Assembly: GCA_019137255.1 (NCBI GenBank)
Contig: WPDH01000100.1
Location: forward strand, 434,001-498,000
Origin: Corinectria fuckeliana
Taxonomy: Eukaryota > Ascomycota > Sordariomycetes > Hypocreales > Nectriaceae
Reading direction: 5' to 3'
Length of the DNA stretch: 64,000 nt
This document shows, in pieces, positions 33,440 through 45,445 of the stretch; within the stretch, counting starts at the first letter, position 1; every line of letters begins with the position of its first letter. Below the pieces are notes generated by a model. The model saw only the letters and a list, made by a program, of their open reading frames with translations. It was not told where the DNA came from and did no database searches. The position numbers and the translations under genes are program-made.

Positions 33440-34586
33440 GATCGTGTTTAATCGAGTCACATAATAGGAGTCCCAGGGCACGGCGTCAGGAGATGGTCGA
33501 CCGACTTTGATGAGGCTGATGCGACGGAACGATACGATGATCAGATGCCGAATGCGGGGACGGCTATGGCTTGTGGCGGCCAAAAGGTAGTGAGCCGATG
33601 GGCGGCGGGAGCGCTTATGGCATCACACACAGAAATGCACACCAACGAGGCCTGGATTTTAGGCCAGTAAGAAGGATGCACCAAGCCGTGGGCATATGTA
33701 CATAGAAGATAGGTTTTGGTGTGTATCTACATAGTATTTGCAATGAGATGTGAGGCTGTTGGAGATGTCGTTTTCCCGAGCTGCAGCCAATGCGGTCGGC
33801 AGAAGCGCGCCGCTATCGGTCTAGAGTGCAGTGCCCCCCTCATGGAGCACTAGACTTCTTGACTACTAGCAGGTAGATTAGCTTGTAGAGAGAGCAGCAA
33901 GTTAGTATTAATCGCCTTCGTAGGTGGATACGCTCTCTTGAGATAAATGAGTTGATGAGTTGACGAGGTAGCACTCGGTTCATTCATGTTCGCCACTATC
34001 CTCACAGCCCGACAAGCTTGAAGTAAATCTCCATCGTGCTGCAGAAAGATCGCCGCAAGGTGGCAAGAGAGTTCTGCACATTTGCGACTGAGAAGTACTT
34101 GATACGCTACGAGCTGGCCACAGTAGTGAAGGTGGGTACCTACCGCAGGCGTTGAGAAAAACGCCATCTCCGACGTCATTCTAGCTTGGGCGGGCGCTTT
34201 ATCGATAAAGCTATGTGTCAATCAACGGTGGTAAGGTGGTCAGGGATGTACTTACGCAGGCAAAGCAGGATAACTTGCTAGGCTGCGCATTGCACAAGGT
34301 CTCAGGTATCACCCGTCGCTTCCTCCTCTCCTCAATCTTGGACGTTCCATCATCCAATCTCCTCGTACCAGAGGCCCTCCTTTTTCTCCCTTTTCAGCAT
34401 CCAGCAACCAACATCCGCGGTCTAGATTCTCACGCTTGCCACTGTCTCAGTTAGTCTCAACATTTCAACTGAAGCAGCGAAGCTCAAAACATCACCTCGA
34501 CCCCTACCCCGCCCTTCTCGACCTCCTCTACGTTCTTCTTCGTTTCCTCGCCACCATCGCATCTAGCTATTCTCAATTTTTTCATC
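33440..34586. other. Divergent promoter ClpX / glycogen branching enzyme
   Basis: No supported gene. A minus-strand frame at 33850-34221 has no domain. The last ~250 bases (34,330-34,586) are C/T-rich and look like the leader of the branching enzyme. Confidence 0.55.
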
Positions 34587-37124
34587 ATGGCTGCATTCGC
34601 TGAGGCCTCGAGCAATACGCTTGGCCAATCTCACTCCAAGGAGACCGCTGCCGGTCCTCACGATGGCACTGGTTAGTACACCCCTGACATGTGATGATCT
34701 GATCCATAAGTGTGGATGGACCGGACAGAATCGCGTTGACAACCACAACAGGTGTCGTCCAGCTCGACCCCTGGCTGTCCCCGTTCAGCGACACGCTGAG
34801 GAGGCGGTACTCGAAGGCTCAAGAATGGGCCAAGACCATTACCGATACTGAGGGTAGTCTCGAACAGTTTAGCAGGGTAACAACCCCAGCCGTGCACCTC
34901 CGAGTGGCAACTTACCGAGACATCATGTGCAGGGTATCGAGAAGTTCGGCTTCAACGTCGACAAACAGAACAACATCATTTACCGCGAATGGGCACCCAA
35001 TGCCGTCGCGGCCTACCTCATTGGAGATTTCAGTAAGTGTAGGACACCGTCACACTAGAAGCAAGCTTACACACGACCCAGATGGGTGGGATCGCGGTGC
35101 TCACCCCATGACGAAGAACGACTTCGGGGTCTTTGAAATCACGATCCCTGCCAAGAATGGACAGGCTGCAATCCCCCATAACTCCAAGCTCAAGGTTCGT
35201 TCCTGTCATTGTTTTACTGTTAGCCTCGTCTATTTCTAACCTCTGGCCTCAAGATCTCCCTCAACTTGCCTAATGGCGAGCATGTCGACCGCTTGCCAGC
35301 CTGGATCAAATACGTAACCCAGGACCTATCTGTTTCGCCGGCGTACGACGCTCGTTTCTGGAACCCTCCTGTCTCTGAGAGGTACACATTCAAACACTCC
35401 CGCCCTCAGAAGCCCGCAAGCGCTCGCGTTTATGAGGCTCACGTCGGTATCTCCTCACCGGAACAGCGTGTTGCGACGTACAAGGAGTTCACCAAGAACA
35501 TGCTACCCAGGATCCACAAGCTCGGCTACAACGTGATCCAGCTGATGGCCGTCATGGAACACGCATACTATGCCAGCTTTGGCTATCAAATCAACAACTT
35601 TTTCGCGGCCAGCAGCAGATATGGTCCTCCGGAAGACCTCAAGGAGCTCATCGACACGGCGCATAGCCTAGGCATTGTTGTTCTTCTCGATGTGGTCCAC
35701 AGCCACGCCTCCAAGAACGTACTCGATGGCCTCAACGAGTTTGATGGCACTGATCACCAATACTTCCACAGCGGTGGCAGGGGTAAACACGACCAGTGGG
35801 ACAGCAGACTTTTCAACTACGGTCACCATGAGGTCATGCGATTCCTTCTCAGTAACCTGCGCTTCTGGATGGATGAGTACCAATTTGACGGCTTCCGATT
35901 TGACGGTGTCACCAGCATGCTCTACCTCCATCACGGCATGGGAACGTAAGTTATTTCCGTTAGCCACAGGTCCAGAGCGGTCCTTGCTAACTTAAGAAGG
36001 GGCTTTTCTGGTGGCTATCATGAGTACTTCGGCGGCGACGTGGACGAGGAGGCGGTGGTGTACATGATGCTAGCTAATGAGCTGCTGCACTCGCTATACC
36101 CAGACGTAATCACCATTGCCGAAGATGTTTCGGGTATGCCCGCGCTCTGCTTGCCTTTGTCGCTCGGAGGTATAGGATTTGACTACCGCCTCGCTATGGC
36201 AATCCCCGATATGTGGATCAAGATCCTGAAAGAGGTCAAGGACGAGGACTGGGATCTTGCCAACATCTGCCACACGCTCACTAATCGACGTCATGGTGAG
36301 AAGACGATTGCCTATTGTGAAAGCCACGACCAAGCGTGAGAATTCTAGCCACCCCTTATTAGAGTATTGACTGACTAACACTGCTGCAGGTTGGTTGGCG
36401 ACAAGACGTTGATGATGCATCTCTGCGATGCCGAGATGTACACGCACATGTCGACTCTTTCACCGTTAACCCCTGTCATTGATCGGGGTATGGCACTTCA
36501 CAAGATGATTCGGCTCCTGACGCACGGTTTGGGTGGCGAGGGCTACCTCACCTTCGAGGGCAACGAGTTTGGGCATCCTGAGTGGCTTGACTTTCCCCGA
36601 GAAGGGAACAACAACTCGTTCTGGTATGCTCGACGTCAATTCAACTTGACGGACGACCCCCTCCTCCGGTACCAGTTCCTTAACAACTTTGACGGATTGA
36701 TGAACCAAACCGAGGCCAAATACGGCTGGTTGGCGGCGCCCCAGGCTTACATCTCTCTGAAAAACGAAAGCGACAAGGTAATCGTATTTGAGCGAGCCGG
36801 GGTCGTCTTTGTTTTCAACTTCAACGCAACGGAGAGCTTCAGCGACTACCGTATCGGCATCGACGTGCCCGGAACGTACCGGGTGGTGCTAAACAGCGAT
36901 TCGAAAGACGTAGGCGGTTTCAACCGTATCGATGAGAGCACACGGTTCTTCACGACCCCAATGGAGTGGAATGGACGGAAGAACTGGACTCATCTTTACA
37001 TTCCGAGCCGAACAGCACTTGTAAGTAGGCCACAACACCTGGTCATTTCCCCTGGATGTTTGTTGCCACTTGGCTAACCAATTGCATTTAACAGATTCTG
37101 GCGCTTGAGTCGACACTCTTTTGA
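34587..37124 (+). CDS. GLC3: 1,4-alpha-glucan (glycogen) branching enzyme
   Basis: Eight exons: 34587-34671, 34752-34876, 34933-35032, 35082-35194, 35254-35945, 36000-36335, 36390-37020 and 37095-37124; total 2,112 nt, 703 aa. All junctions keep phase. An N-terminal CBM48-type domain (YREWAPNAVAAYLIGDFNGW) precedes a GH13 barrel with the four conserved regions: DVVHSH (287-292), GFRFDG with nucleophile D358, AEDVSG with acid E413, and ESHDQ with D482. The enzyme makes alpha-1,6 branches in glycogen in the cytosol. The residue before ESHDQ is Cys (IAYCESHDQ), where yeast and mammalian enzymes usually have Ala. The last exon is only 30 nt. Length matches the yeast enzyme. Confidence 0.96.
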
Positions 37125-38646
37125 AAGTAGCAGAGCCATTAGAAAAGACGCAGAATACGGCTAGATTGGTAGAGCCAGAGCCGGTGAAGAATGAGGATTG
37201 CGTAGGCAAAAAGGCTGCGGATGAGCGTGGGGTTCAAGATGTATAGTTCAATTTTGTGCGTCAAATAAAACCAGATAGGCTCCACTGAAATGCTTGACAA
37301 TGATTAGCATCTCCGCGTCTTCTAAGGGCTGATCAAGGGAAATTGATGTCAAAGGCTACTCATTGCTGTGAAGTCCGGTTTTGTTCATCCGCCAGCCTGA
37401 TGGAGCTCTCCTAGATCTGTGCGTAGGTTTAGGGTGCTGCCTCGGATTTTTCGGCTCGGGGTTTCGGGATAATGACAGAAATGCTGAACACAGTGTGGCG
37501 CAGGAATATAAAGCAATTGGCCTTAATTTAAGAAGTCCTAGCCTCGCAGTTAAATAGGTCGGTCGCAAGAATAGCCTCGACGAGGAAGCGATTGGCTGTG
37601 TATCTATTTGTCCAATGCTGTTCATGCAATCAGCCGTCACGTTCTCAGAGCCGCAGCCTGACTAAGACGAGTGCAGCCGACGAATAGACAGCGGATGGGG
37701 CAAGAGCTGAGCCGGGGCAGCCGGGCATGGGGAAGCAAGCCAGAGGGAAAAAAAGGGAGGCAACAACGTCAGAGCGAGGGAAATAAAGACGGATTGGCCC
37801 CATTAGAAAGTTGTCCCCTTCGCAAGCTCCAGCTTAGAGTGGAGACAGACGTTCCGCGATTGCCCTCGATCGTTGGCTGTAGGAAACCCGGAGGTGGATA
37901 CAGACTGTGCTGGTGGGCCAGTGGGAGGAGGGAATCTGAGGCTTGTGAGATGGTCAATGATGATGAGTTGGAGACAACTTACATAGTAGTTGAGGAGGAA
38001 AGTGTACACACTGTACTTGGGGACACTGTGTCCCCGCCGTGTTCTTGTGTTACTTTCCCCGCTTTCTCACGGGGAATCGCCTGCTTGTTGCTCTTGTTGA
38101 TTCCCATGCCATTGCCCATTGCCCATTGCCCATGACGTTTCTCAGGAGGCATCGTGGACGTCTCTATCATAGCGTGCCGTTTCATGTCATCATCGCTCAA
38201 TTGACTTTTCCATACTACCGTGATCGCTTTTTACTCCCCATTGACACTCAGCATACTCCGTACCGGCCGGCATGGATTGCTTCCCCCTGGAAGTACATAC
38301 CACTGCTCCGCTGTCGCTCATTTGTGCTGGGCTCTGTGATGGGCGCGCTGTGCTGGCTGGCCCTACGCTCCTCTGGCAAGGCAACCGCTGGCTGGGTCCT
38401 TGGGGCCTAGACTGCCACAGCGTCGCGAATAATCCCGCCGCAACGACCCGGTAAATTGCCGGCATCGCAGTACGCACGGTGGAACTACCTGTAATTTCAG
38501 GCTAGCGTCCCACGTGACCCGCTGCGAAAGCTCTAACCGACGAAGTCGTCCTCCCGAGCAAAACTGCTCACTCCGTAAAAGTTCTCTCTCAGCTTCACCA
38601 ACCTCTCTCCACTCCCATCTCTGATCGCTCTTTGTCATCTGTCAAG
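37125..38646. other. Intergenic branching enzyme 3' flank / ATP2 promoter
   Basis: No gene supported; open frames here have no domain. Notable sequences are a short palindrome at 38019-38035 (listed separately) and a tandem 7-bp repeat (GCCCATT units) at about 38108-38133. The last ~90 bases before the ATP2 ATG are C/T-rich. Confidence 0.55.
38019..38035. repeat. 17-bp palindrome upstream of ATP2
   Basis: GGGGACAC-T-GTGTCCCC: 8-bp perfect arms round a single central base. Just before it lies another symmetric sequence (GTGTACAC, 38003-38010). It is about 610 bp before the ATP2 ATG. It could be a binding site of a dimeric regulator; function not known. Confidence 0.6.
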
Positions 38647-40790
38647 ATGTTCAAGAGGTGAGTTTCACACCCTGAGTGCTCTCCCCCGATGTTTTCGCCA
38701 TCCTCTCGCCCCAATTGCGGCCCAATTGAGCTGACACGCCTCGTTTTCCCTCGGTAGCGGCATTTCCTCCTTCGCCCGCGCGGCTCGCCCGTCGTTCGCG
38801 GCCGCCCCCCGTGCCATCCGACCTGCCTCTCTCCGACTTCCCATCAGCAGCCGATGGGCGTCAACTGCCAGCGTCGGTGCCGGCCGAATTCACCAGGTGA
38901 GCTCGCTCCCACCCTGAACCGCGTCCCGAGCGCTTCTCCGGTCGCCCGGCCCCAAACAATCCCAGGATCAAATGCTAATACATCTCCTTCACAGGTCATC
39001 GGTGCCGTCGTCGATGGTTAGTCAACCTTAACGATAGACCCCAAACGAGCCTGCGACAGCTCGGATAATTCCAGTACTGACCACCTTGTAGTCAAGTTCG
39101 ACACCGCCAAGCTCCCTGCCATTCTGAACTCTCTGGAACTTGAGAACAATGGCCAGAAGCTCGTGCTCGAGGTTGCCGTATGTAGCAATCACCCATCTGT
39201 CGCAAGCCATCGACTAACATCCGCCAGCAACATCTGGGTGAGAATGTCGTCCGCTGCATTGCCATGGATGGTATGTCATCACTTCCAACAGAAAAACACG
39301 CGCCAATATCCTAACCTGCATAATAGGTACCGAGGGTCTTGTTCGTGGTGCCAAGGCTGTCGACACTGGCGCTCCCATCACCATCCCCGTTGGTCCTGAG
39401 ACTCTAGGTCGCATCATGAACGTCACTGGTGACCCCATTGACGAGCGTGGTCCTATCGTCTCCAAGAAGCACCTGCCTATCCACGCTGAGGCTCCCGCAT
39501 TCGTTGAGCAGTCTACCTCTGCCGAGGTTCTCGCCACTGGTATCAAGGTCGTTGATCTCCTTGCCCCCTACGCTCGTGGTGGAAAGATTGGTCTCTTCGG
39601 TGGTGCCGGTGTCGGCAAGACTGTGTTCATTCAGGAGCTCATCAACAACATCGCCAAGGCTCACGGTGGTTACTCCGTCTTCACTGGTGTCGGTGAGCGT
39701 ACCCGTGAGGGTAACGATCTGTACCATGAGATGCAGGAGACCTCCGTCATTCAGCTTGATGGCGAGTCCAAGGTCGCTTTGGTCTTCGGTCAGATGAACG
39801 AGCCCCCAGGTGCCCGTGCCCGTGTCGCTCTTACTGGGTAAGTAACACCTTCAACACCATCAGACATGGATGGCGCCTGCCTCGACAGTATCGATGGCGT
39901 GTCCATCTCGCCTCTTCATAAGAAGCGTGCAGCCCCCCAGACACCATCATGACAATCTCGAGACGCTTTTTGGACGCATTTCTAACCGCCACCCAGCTTA
40001 ACGGTAGCCGAGAACTTTCGTCAAGAGGGTCAGGATGGTGAGTGTTTTTCATTCCCTGAGCAACAAAATGACTGGTCGATAACTAACACATTCCTCAGTG
40101 CTGCTCTTCATTGACAACATTTTCCGATTCACGCAGGCCGGTTCCGAGGTGTCCGCTCTGCTGGGCCGTATCCCCTCTGCCGTCGGTTACCAGCCCACTC
40201 TTGCCGTCGACATGGGCATGATGCAGGAGCGTATCACCACCACCACCAAGGGCTCCATTACTTCCGTCCAGGCCGTCTACGTCCCTGCTGATGATTTGAC
40301 TGATCCCGCTCCCGCTACCACCTTCGCCCATTTGGATGCCACCACTGTGTTGTCCCGTGGTATCTCCGAGTTGGGTATCTACCCCGCTGTCGACCCTCTC
40401 GACTCCAAGTCGCGTATGCTTGACCCCCGTGTCGTCGGCCAGGACCACTACGACACCGCCACTCGCGTCCAGCAGATCCTCCAGGAGTACAAGTCCCTCC
40501 AGGATATCATTGCCATTCTTGGTATGGACGAGCTGTCTGAGGGTGACAAGCTTACCGTCGAGCGAGCCCGTAAGATCCAGCGTTTCCTGAGCCAGCCTTT
40601 CACCGTCGCCCAGGTCTTCACTGGTATCGAGGGTGTTCTCGTCGATCTCAAGACCACCATCGCCTCTTTCAAGGCCATCCTCAGCGGTGAGGGTGACAAC
40701 CTTCCCGAGGGTGCCTTCTACATGGTTGGTGACTTCGCCTCTGCTAAGGCAAAGGGTGAGAAGATTCTTGCTGAGCTGGAGAAGAACTAA
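38647..40790 (+). CDS. ATP2: ATP synthase F1 beta subunit, mitochondrial
   Basis: Eight exons: 38647-38657, 38758-38896, 38995-39016, 39092-39177, 39228-39270, 39327-39837, 39997-40037 and 40099-40790; total 1,545 nt, 514 aa. The first coding exon has 11 nt and the third 22 nt. The N-terminus (MFKSGISSFARAARPSF...SSRWAS) is a mitochondrial presequence. Mature sequence shows GRIHQVIGAVVDVKF, the P-loop GGAGVGKT, GERTREGNDLYHEM, the Walker B LLFIDNIFRF and the ALLGRIPSAVGYQPTL loop. It forms the catalytic sites of complex V at the matrix side of the inner membrane. Introns 38-160 nt... all phases agree; the longest (159 nt) follows ARVALTG. Highly expressed in fungi, matching the strong C-ending codon bias of the last exon. 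Confidence 0.97.
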
Positions 40791-41742
40791 ATGGTTCGAG
40801 TTGAGTAATATCGGGAGACAGGGAGAAATGGGCCTGTGTATAGAGAAGAGGAACAGGGGCCGGGGAGGTTTCTCATAAGCTCCATAAGTCTCGTTTGTGA
40901 GCTGTGTACCAAGAAATCAACAAAATTCCTCTTGTAGCCATATCTAACTTTTGCTTACGCCGTGATGGCATTTCGTTCGTGGCTGATTTGTCCTTCGCTA
41001 ATACCGACTTAGCAGGACTACCCTGAACACAATTTTGACAATATGCCACGCAACCTGCTTACTCGTGATGATGACATGCAATGCTTTTGTAAAGATCTAA
41101 AGTAGTTCATTTCATGTCGGTTGGCTGGTATTTAGATGGTGGTCGTACCTGTCGATGCAAGCCCTGTCAAGTTGATGGCTCGTCCAATAGAAGTATACCA
41201 AAGCCGCAGGCCGCGATTGAGCTACTAGTAAACATTAAAGCAAAGCGCTTGTTTTACCAACACCTTAGCGAAATTCCATTTGCTTGGCAAGTAGACATGT
41301 AGACTAATAAAGCGTCGAGGTTTTAGGTTAATTATAAAGAGTATACCACTCGTTTCTAGAGCCGGACTATCCTGTAATCCTCATAGTACAATAACTCTTT
41401 GTTTGAAGCATTTCGACAGCCCCGGTAGCCCAAGTACGTAGTTGTTACAGACATTTTGCTAATTCCTCCAAATTTGGCTATTTAAAGCTCTCCATTAGGA
41501 TCTCGCTGGTCTATCTCCTTAAGGTAGGCCTCGAAAAAGCCATATATACGAGCCTCATGGGTATCCAAAATGACGCCCCCTATAACCCCCCAGCCAAATG
41601 TACCTCTTGGAAGATCCAAGATAATATCTCTTCCGTCTTCCATTTGCTATTCAGCCCTAACCTTATTAACTTTTTACCATAGCGCCTAAACGACAGTGAC
41701 ATTCGTACATCAAGCATAGGAAGTCTTGTGGGAAGATGGGAA
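40791..41742. other. Convergent intergenic with AT-rich, relic-like segment
   Basis: No gene. From about 41,200 to 41,700 the sequence is markedly AT-rich (TTAATTATAAAG, TATTTAAAG, TATATATACG) compared with both neighbours. A minus-strand stretch near 41,550-41,690 can be read in pieces such as LNSKWKTEEILSW before stops. This is what a mutated transposon remnant looks like, but I cannot assign a family. Confidence 0.4.
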
Positions 41743-43379
41743 CTATCTGTTCCATGTGATATCTTCGGCAGGCTTGGAGTCGAGAACGACCATCCTCCTT
41801 TCGCTTGGAGTCCATGCTACACGCCTGCCTGCATCGTCAACCAAGGCAATGGAGGCAGCGGGATCTAGACGGAGTTTGCCTAGCTGGGGAGGGACCCAGT
41901 TGGGGTCTTGAAGAATTACCCTGGCTATGCTTAGCTCATCATCAACCTCCATCGCCGCTCGAGGCACTAGGAGCAAGTGTTCCCACGCCGGGCCGAGGTG
42001 CTTGCAGATATCGCGCAGGGAGCGCTGACCGATATTCTCGAGCCACCAGACATCCTTGACGGTCTTGAGGAAGGCGGCGTAATATGCAATAACGATGAGG
42101 GCGCGGGGCCGGCGCTGACGAGCGAGTTCTATGAAGCGACGGGGGAGGAAGGTGAACCAAGTGATGATGCGGAGGTAATTGACAGAGTTGAAGCCTTCTT
42201 GCAAACTGACGTATAAGGATCCTAAGTATTTGAGTGCCTCGTGGTATATAGCGACGTCATCATAATCCGGCTCGTCGGGCTTGATGGAGGATACCATGAA
42301 GAGAAGGTGGTTTGGGATGGCGGCCGTAGCCGCCTCGAGGTCGATGGAGGGTCTCGTAAAGAGGGCGTGCATCCCCGTGTCAAAAAGCCTCTCGGCACCC
42401 ATGAGCTCGATAACAAGACCAATACCCCGCCAGACGACCATCCAGTCGATAATGTAAAGGTCGGTACTGTCCTCGTCCCTGAATGCCTGAGACGATAGGG
42501 CAGTGAGGAACAGAGAGTTGGCAATGAGGGCCGCGTACGACTCAGGCGCGGCGTTCTCCACGGCACGGCGGTAACCCTCGAAGGAGCGGGCTCGATAGGC
42601 GAGTGCGCGGCTAGGGTCGAAGTCCTGCTTAAGGCTCTGCATGTGCAGGCTGGAGAGGGCGAATAGAGAGTCCATGAGGAAAGGGGTCTCGAAGGCGACC
42701 TGGACCATGCGGATCTTGAGGATCTCGTCGACGGAAGTGTGAGAGCCAATGGAGAAGGAGTCAGAGGTGGAGGTAGTATAGAACCAGAGCAGTTTCATGT
42801 CGGCAGCGTCGACAGGGCTGGGACACCAGACAGGCTGGGCGACAACGGCAGTCGGAGTCAGATGCCGAGACGCAGCGAAGGAAGATGGGGTTGAGTGGCC
42901 ATCTGATGAGTAGCTGCGCACCAGGGCGCTTGAACCGTTGGATGCTGCTGGCGATGACGGCGCGGTACCGATGGCGCTTGATGAGACTGGTGGCGAGGCC
43001 GCGGGAGTGGGATAGACACATTCCACCTTGCGCAGTTTGCAGGAGCGACAGGTGGGACGAGCTTCTATTGGACTTGTAAGCTAGGTACTTAGGGCCTAAG
43101 AAACTCGACAGCAATCTTACCGTCGCACTTAACTTTGCGGGCCTTGCAGTTGCGACAGCCAGCGCGTGACTTTTTATGAGGGCGTTTGGAGTGATATGGC
43201 TTCTCTATAAGAGAGGCATCGGAAGGGACATTGGGGGCGGTTTCAAGAGCTGCACCGTCATCGACATGATGGGAAGACAAAGAAGCAGGAGGGGCAGGAG
43301 ACTGCTCAGTCAGAAAGCTAGGTGGAAGTTGCTGGTCAGATTGAGAGACTAGATTGGTGAAGAGGTCATCCGTATCCAT
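41743..43379 (-). CDS. Zn(II)2Cys6 transcription factor with fungal-specific domain 2
   Basis: Exons 43379-43121 and 43064-41743, 56-nt intron, giving 526 aa. The intron splits the zinc cluster; correct splicing (GAC-G|AA-GCT) restores GCRNCKARKVKCDEARPTCRSC, with C75, C78, C85, C92, C95 and C102. Basic residues (SKRPHKKSR) precede it. After a Ser/Ala-rich linker, residues ~140-500 match the fungal_trans_2 layout (PFLMDSLFALSSLHM, RALAYRARSFEGYRRAV, TALSSQAFRDE, FTRPSIDLEAATAAIPNHL, WEHLLLVPRAAMEV). This layout recalls the Upc2-like sterol/hypoxia regulators and related factors, but I cannot place it more exactly. It converges with ATP2; no obvious target gene lies beside it. The frame is intact, unlike the other regulator in the window. 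Confidence 0.85.
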
Positions 43380-44306
43380 TGTTGTGGTTGGGGTTATAAC
43401 ATGGTCAGTCGACGATGAGAGATGGATGTGAGGGGAAGTTCGAGGCAAGAAGACGGGCGACGTAGGTAGAATTGAATAAAGAAAAAGAAGACAGAAGAAA
43501 GAAGTTTTCCAAGGGGGGGGATACGAGTGGTGGGCGTGTACTGTAGAGAGAGAGGAGGCGTCGTTAAGTGGTGGTGGTGGGGGACAGAACCAACAGCCGA
43601 TGAGGGGATGTTGGACCTTTAGTTTAGCCTTGGTGGGGTTGATACGGACTGGTTTAGGTTAAACTGGGCTGAGCGGGTGGGTGAATAGATGGGCGAGTCA
43701 AGGAATCATCGAAGGCCCAAAAATCCCGAGCCGAGACGACGCAACTGTGAGACGGCTGAGATGGACTGGAGTCTATCTATGATGATGAGAGAGGATGGAA
43801 TGGAATGCCGCGTCGGGATCGGTACCGACCGCGTTAAACTGGGGCGCCGGCAATGAGAAAACCGGGGCGGAGCGAAACAAGCCGACTTTCCAGTTGGTGG
43901 CTCAGCGGCTCTTGCAGTGGCAGCTTCGGTACTCAGGCATGGAAGAAGGCCGAGACATGAGCCATACAAGCTATGAGCAATGTGGCGGTCAATTAAGCTT
44001 AAAACTGAAGAAATGGAAGCGCGAGGCGGAGAGAAGCGTCAGCACGATCACGTACAGGTCGTACTCAGGATAGGATGACTTAGTTCACCAAGGGAGATGC
44101 TTCGTAGCGACCTAATGACAACGACGTGTGAATGGTAAGAAAATCTAGCAAACACTAGCATCCTTCTCAGTACAGCAGCACGAAGTGGCCTTGGTTTCGC
44201 TGCGCTGCTTGCGACGACACCATTAGACTGGCGCACGCAACGCATCGCTCAGCCCAGTTTGTGGAGCCTGTTTTCGTCGCCCTCCCTTGTCAAAGATTCA
44301 AATATG
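43380..44306. other. Upstream region of the second Zn2Cys6 gene
   Basis: No gene. Positions 43,480-43,680 are purine-rich with GGTGGTGGTGG and a run of G at 43513-43520. Nothing else seen up to the left repeat of the MITE. Confidence 0.5.
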
Positions 44307-44580
44307 TACCCAAGCACGCGGGTGAAAGAAAACACGACACATTAGCACCTTATCGCTACGCCCACCTATACGAACTCATCCCCTTATAAAACTACATAGA
44401 TTTAAACAATAAAAGGACTACCGAGTAGTTTAGGCTTTAGGCTTTATTTTCATTATTTTTATAATTATTTCTAATATTGTTTTGATGCTATTATCAATAA
44501 TAATAGACAAGGGGCTGCTTGCGGTATGATAGAGTATAAGTTAGTATGTCTCGTGTTTTCTTTCACCCGCGTGCCAAGTA
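44307..44580. mobile_element. Miniature inverted-repeat element (MITE), TA-flanked
   Basis: Positions 44314-44337 and 44551-44574 are perfect inverse complements (24 of 24 bases; one arm starts GCACGCGGGTGAAAG). Similarity continues imperfectly on both sides: inward to CACATTAG / CATACTAA, outward to CAAG / CTTG-like ends. TA dinucleotides at 44307-44308 and 44579-44580 would be the target duplication. The interior (~210 bp) is AT-rich and has no coding frame. Size, long terminal repeats, AT-rich core and TA target fit non-autonomous Tc1/mariner-type (Fot1/pogo) elements of ascomycetes. No transposase is in the window. Confidence 0.75.
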
Positions 44581-45445
44581 CCCAGGCCCTCACCAGGTGC
44601 TTTGGGGCGAGCACTCGCGCTTGTCAGGGAAACGAACGAGACTGGTAGGTACTGGGATATGATACACAATACATACTTGGAAGCTTGCAGACGGGGATAT
44701 TATTTAGCAGCAGTCGCAACGAAATCGCACTCGGACAACATGGGAGTTGTTGCGATGTCCATCAGCACTACCTGTGCAAGCCTTCCCCCCGGCAGCTTCA
44801 TCTTGCATCGCCGTACTTCGTATTCTGACGCGGATGCTTCTAGAGACATTAGTTGTCCAGCTATGATGGATTGCATACGTACGTCACAGTTGCGTGAGTA
44901 TACGCAACGTGGATAGACGCTTTGCGACATTTTCGGATCCAGGCAAGTTCCATTCCACGTTTCCAACCCTGATACCTACTGGCGGGAGCTTGCTCTACAC
45001 TTTAGCGACCTCGTAGTAAGGAAGGTATACCCTGTAGCCATATATATACCACTATATTGTAGTGCTGTCTACGTATATCTTGTTGTGTAGACTAGATCTG
45101 TCTGTTGAAGGCTCGAGGAAGACCGACGCGATGAAGTCTGGGGTGATAGACGCGACAACAGGGTCCGAGTACACTTAAGTACTAGTAGTATGTACTACTA
45201 CTTGAGTAGTACTACTACCTAAGTACCTACTAACGCCAAGGTACTAGTTAGTACGTACCTGCCTACTTACTACTACTTAGTACTACTAGGCTGGATTTCA
45301 AGGATCACGTAATCCCCCGAAGCCCGACCCAGCACCTTCCGACTATCAGCCGCGACTGTTACTATCCAATAAATTCTTAGCCAGGGCTCGTCCATTGCCT
45401 TGCGATTCTCCCACACCACGTCCGCCTTCGCCCCTACCCGCCCGG
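44581..45445. other. Intergenic between MITE and AAA ATPase gene
   Basis: No gene supported. Contains the TA/CTA-rich palindromic tract (listed separately) and, at 45366-45372, a CCAAT box (TATCCAATAAAT) about 75 bp before the AAA ATPase start, a plausible core promoter element. Confidence 0.5.
45171..45291. repeat. TACTA/AGTAG palindromic tract
   Basis: A roughly 120 bp run built from TAC, TACT and AGTA units, with exact palindromes including AGTAGTACTACT (45205-45216) and TACTAGTA. Similar sequence occurs at 7968-8040 and 51860-51896, always between genes. It could fold into hairpins; function unknown. Confidence 0.7.

Noticed and set aside
33440..33583. Longer start for ClpX
   Set aside because: The upstream extension has no presequence character, whereas the frame from 33439 begins with a typical mitochondrial presequence.
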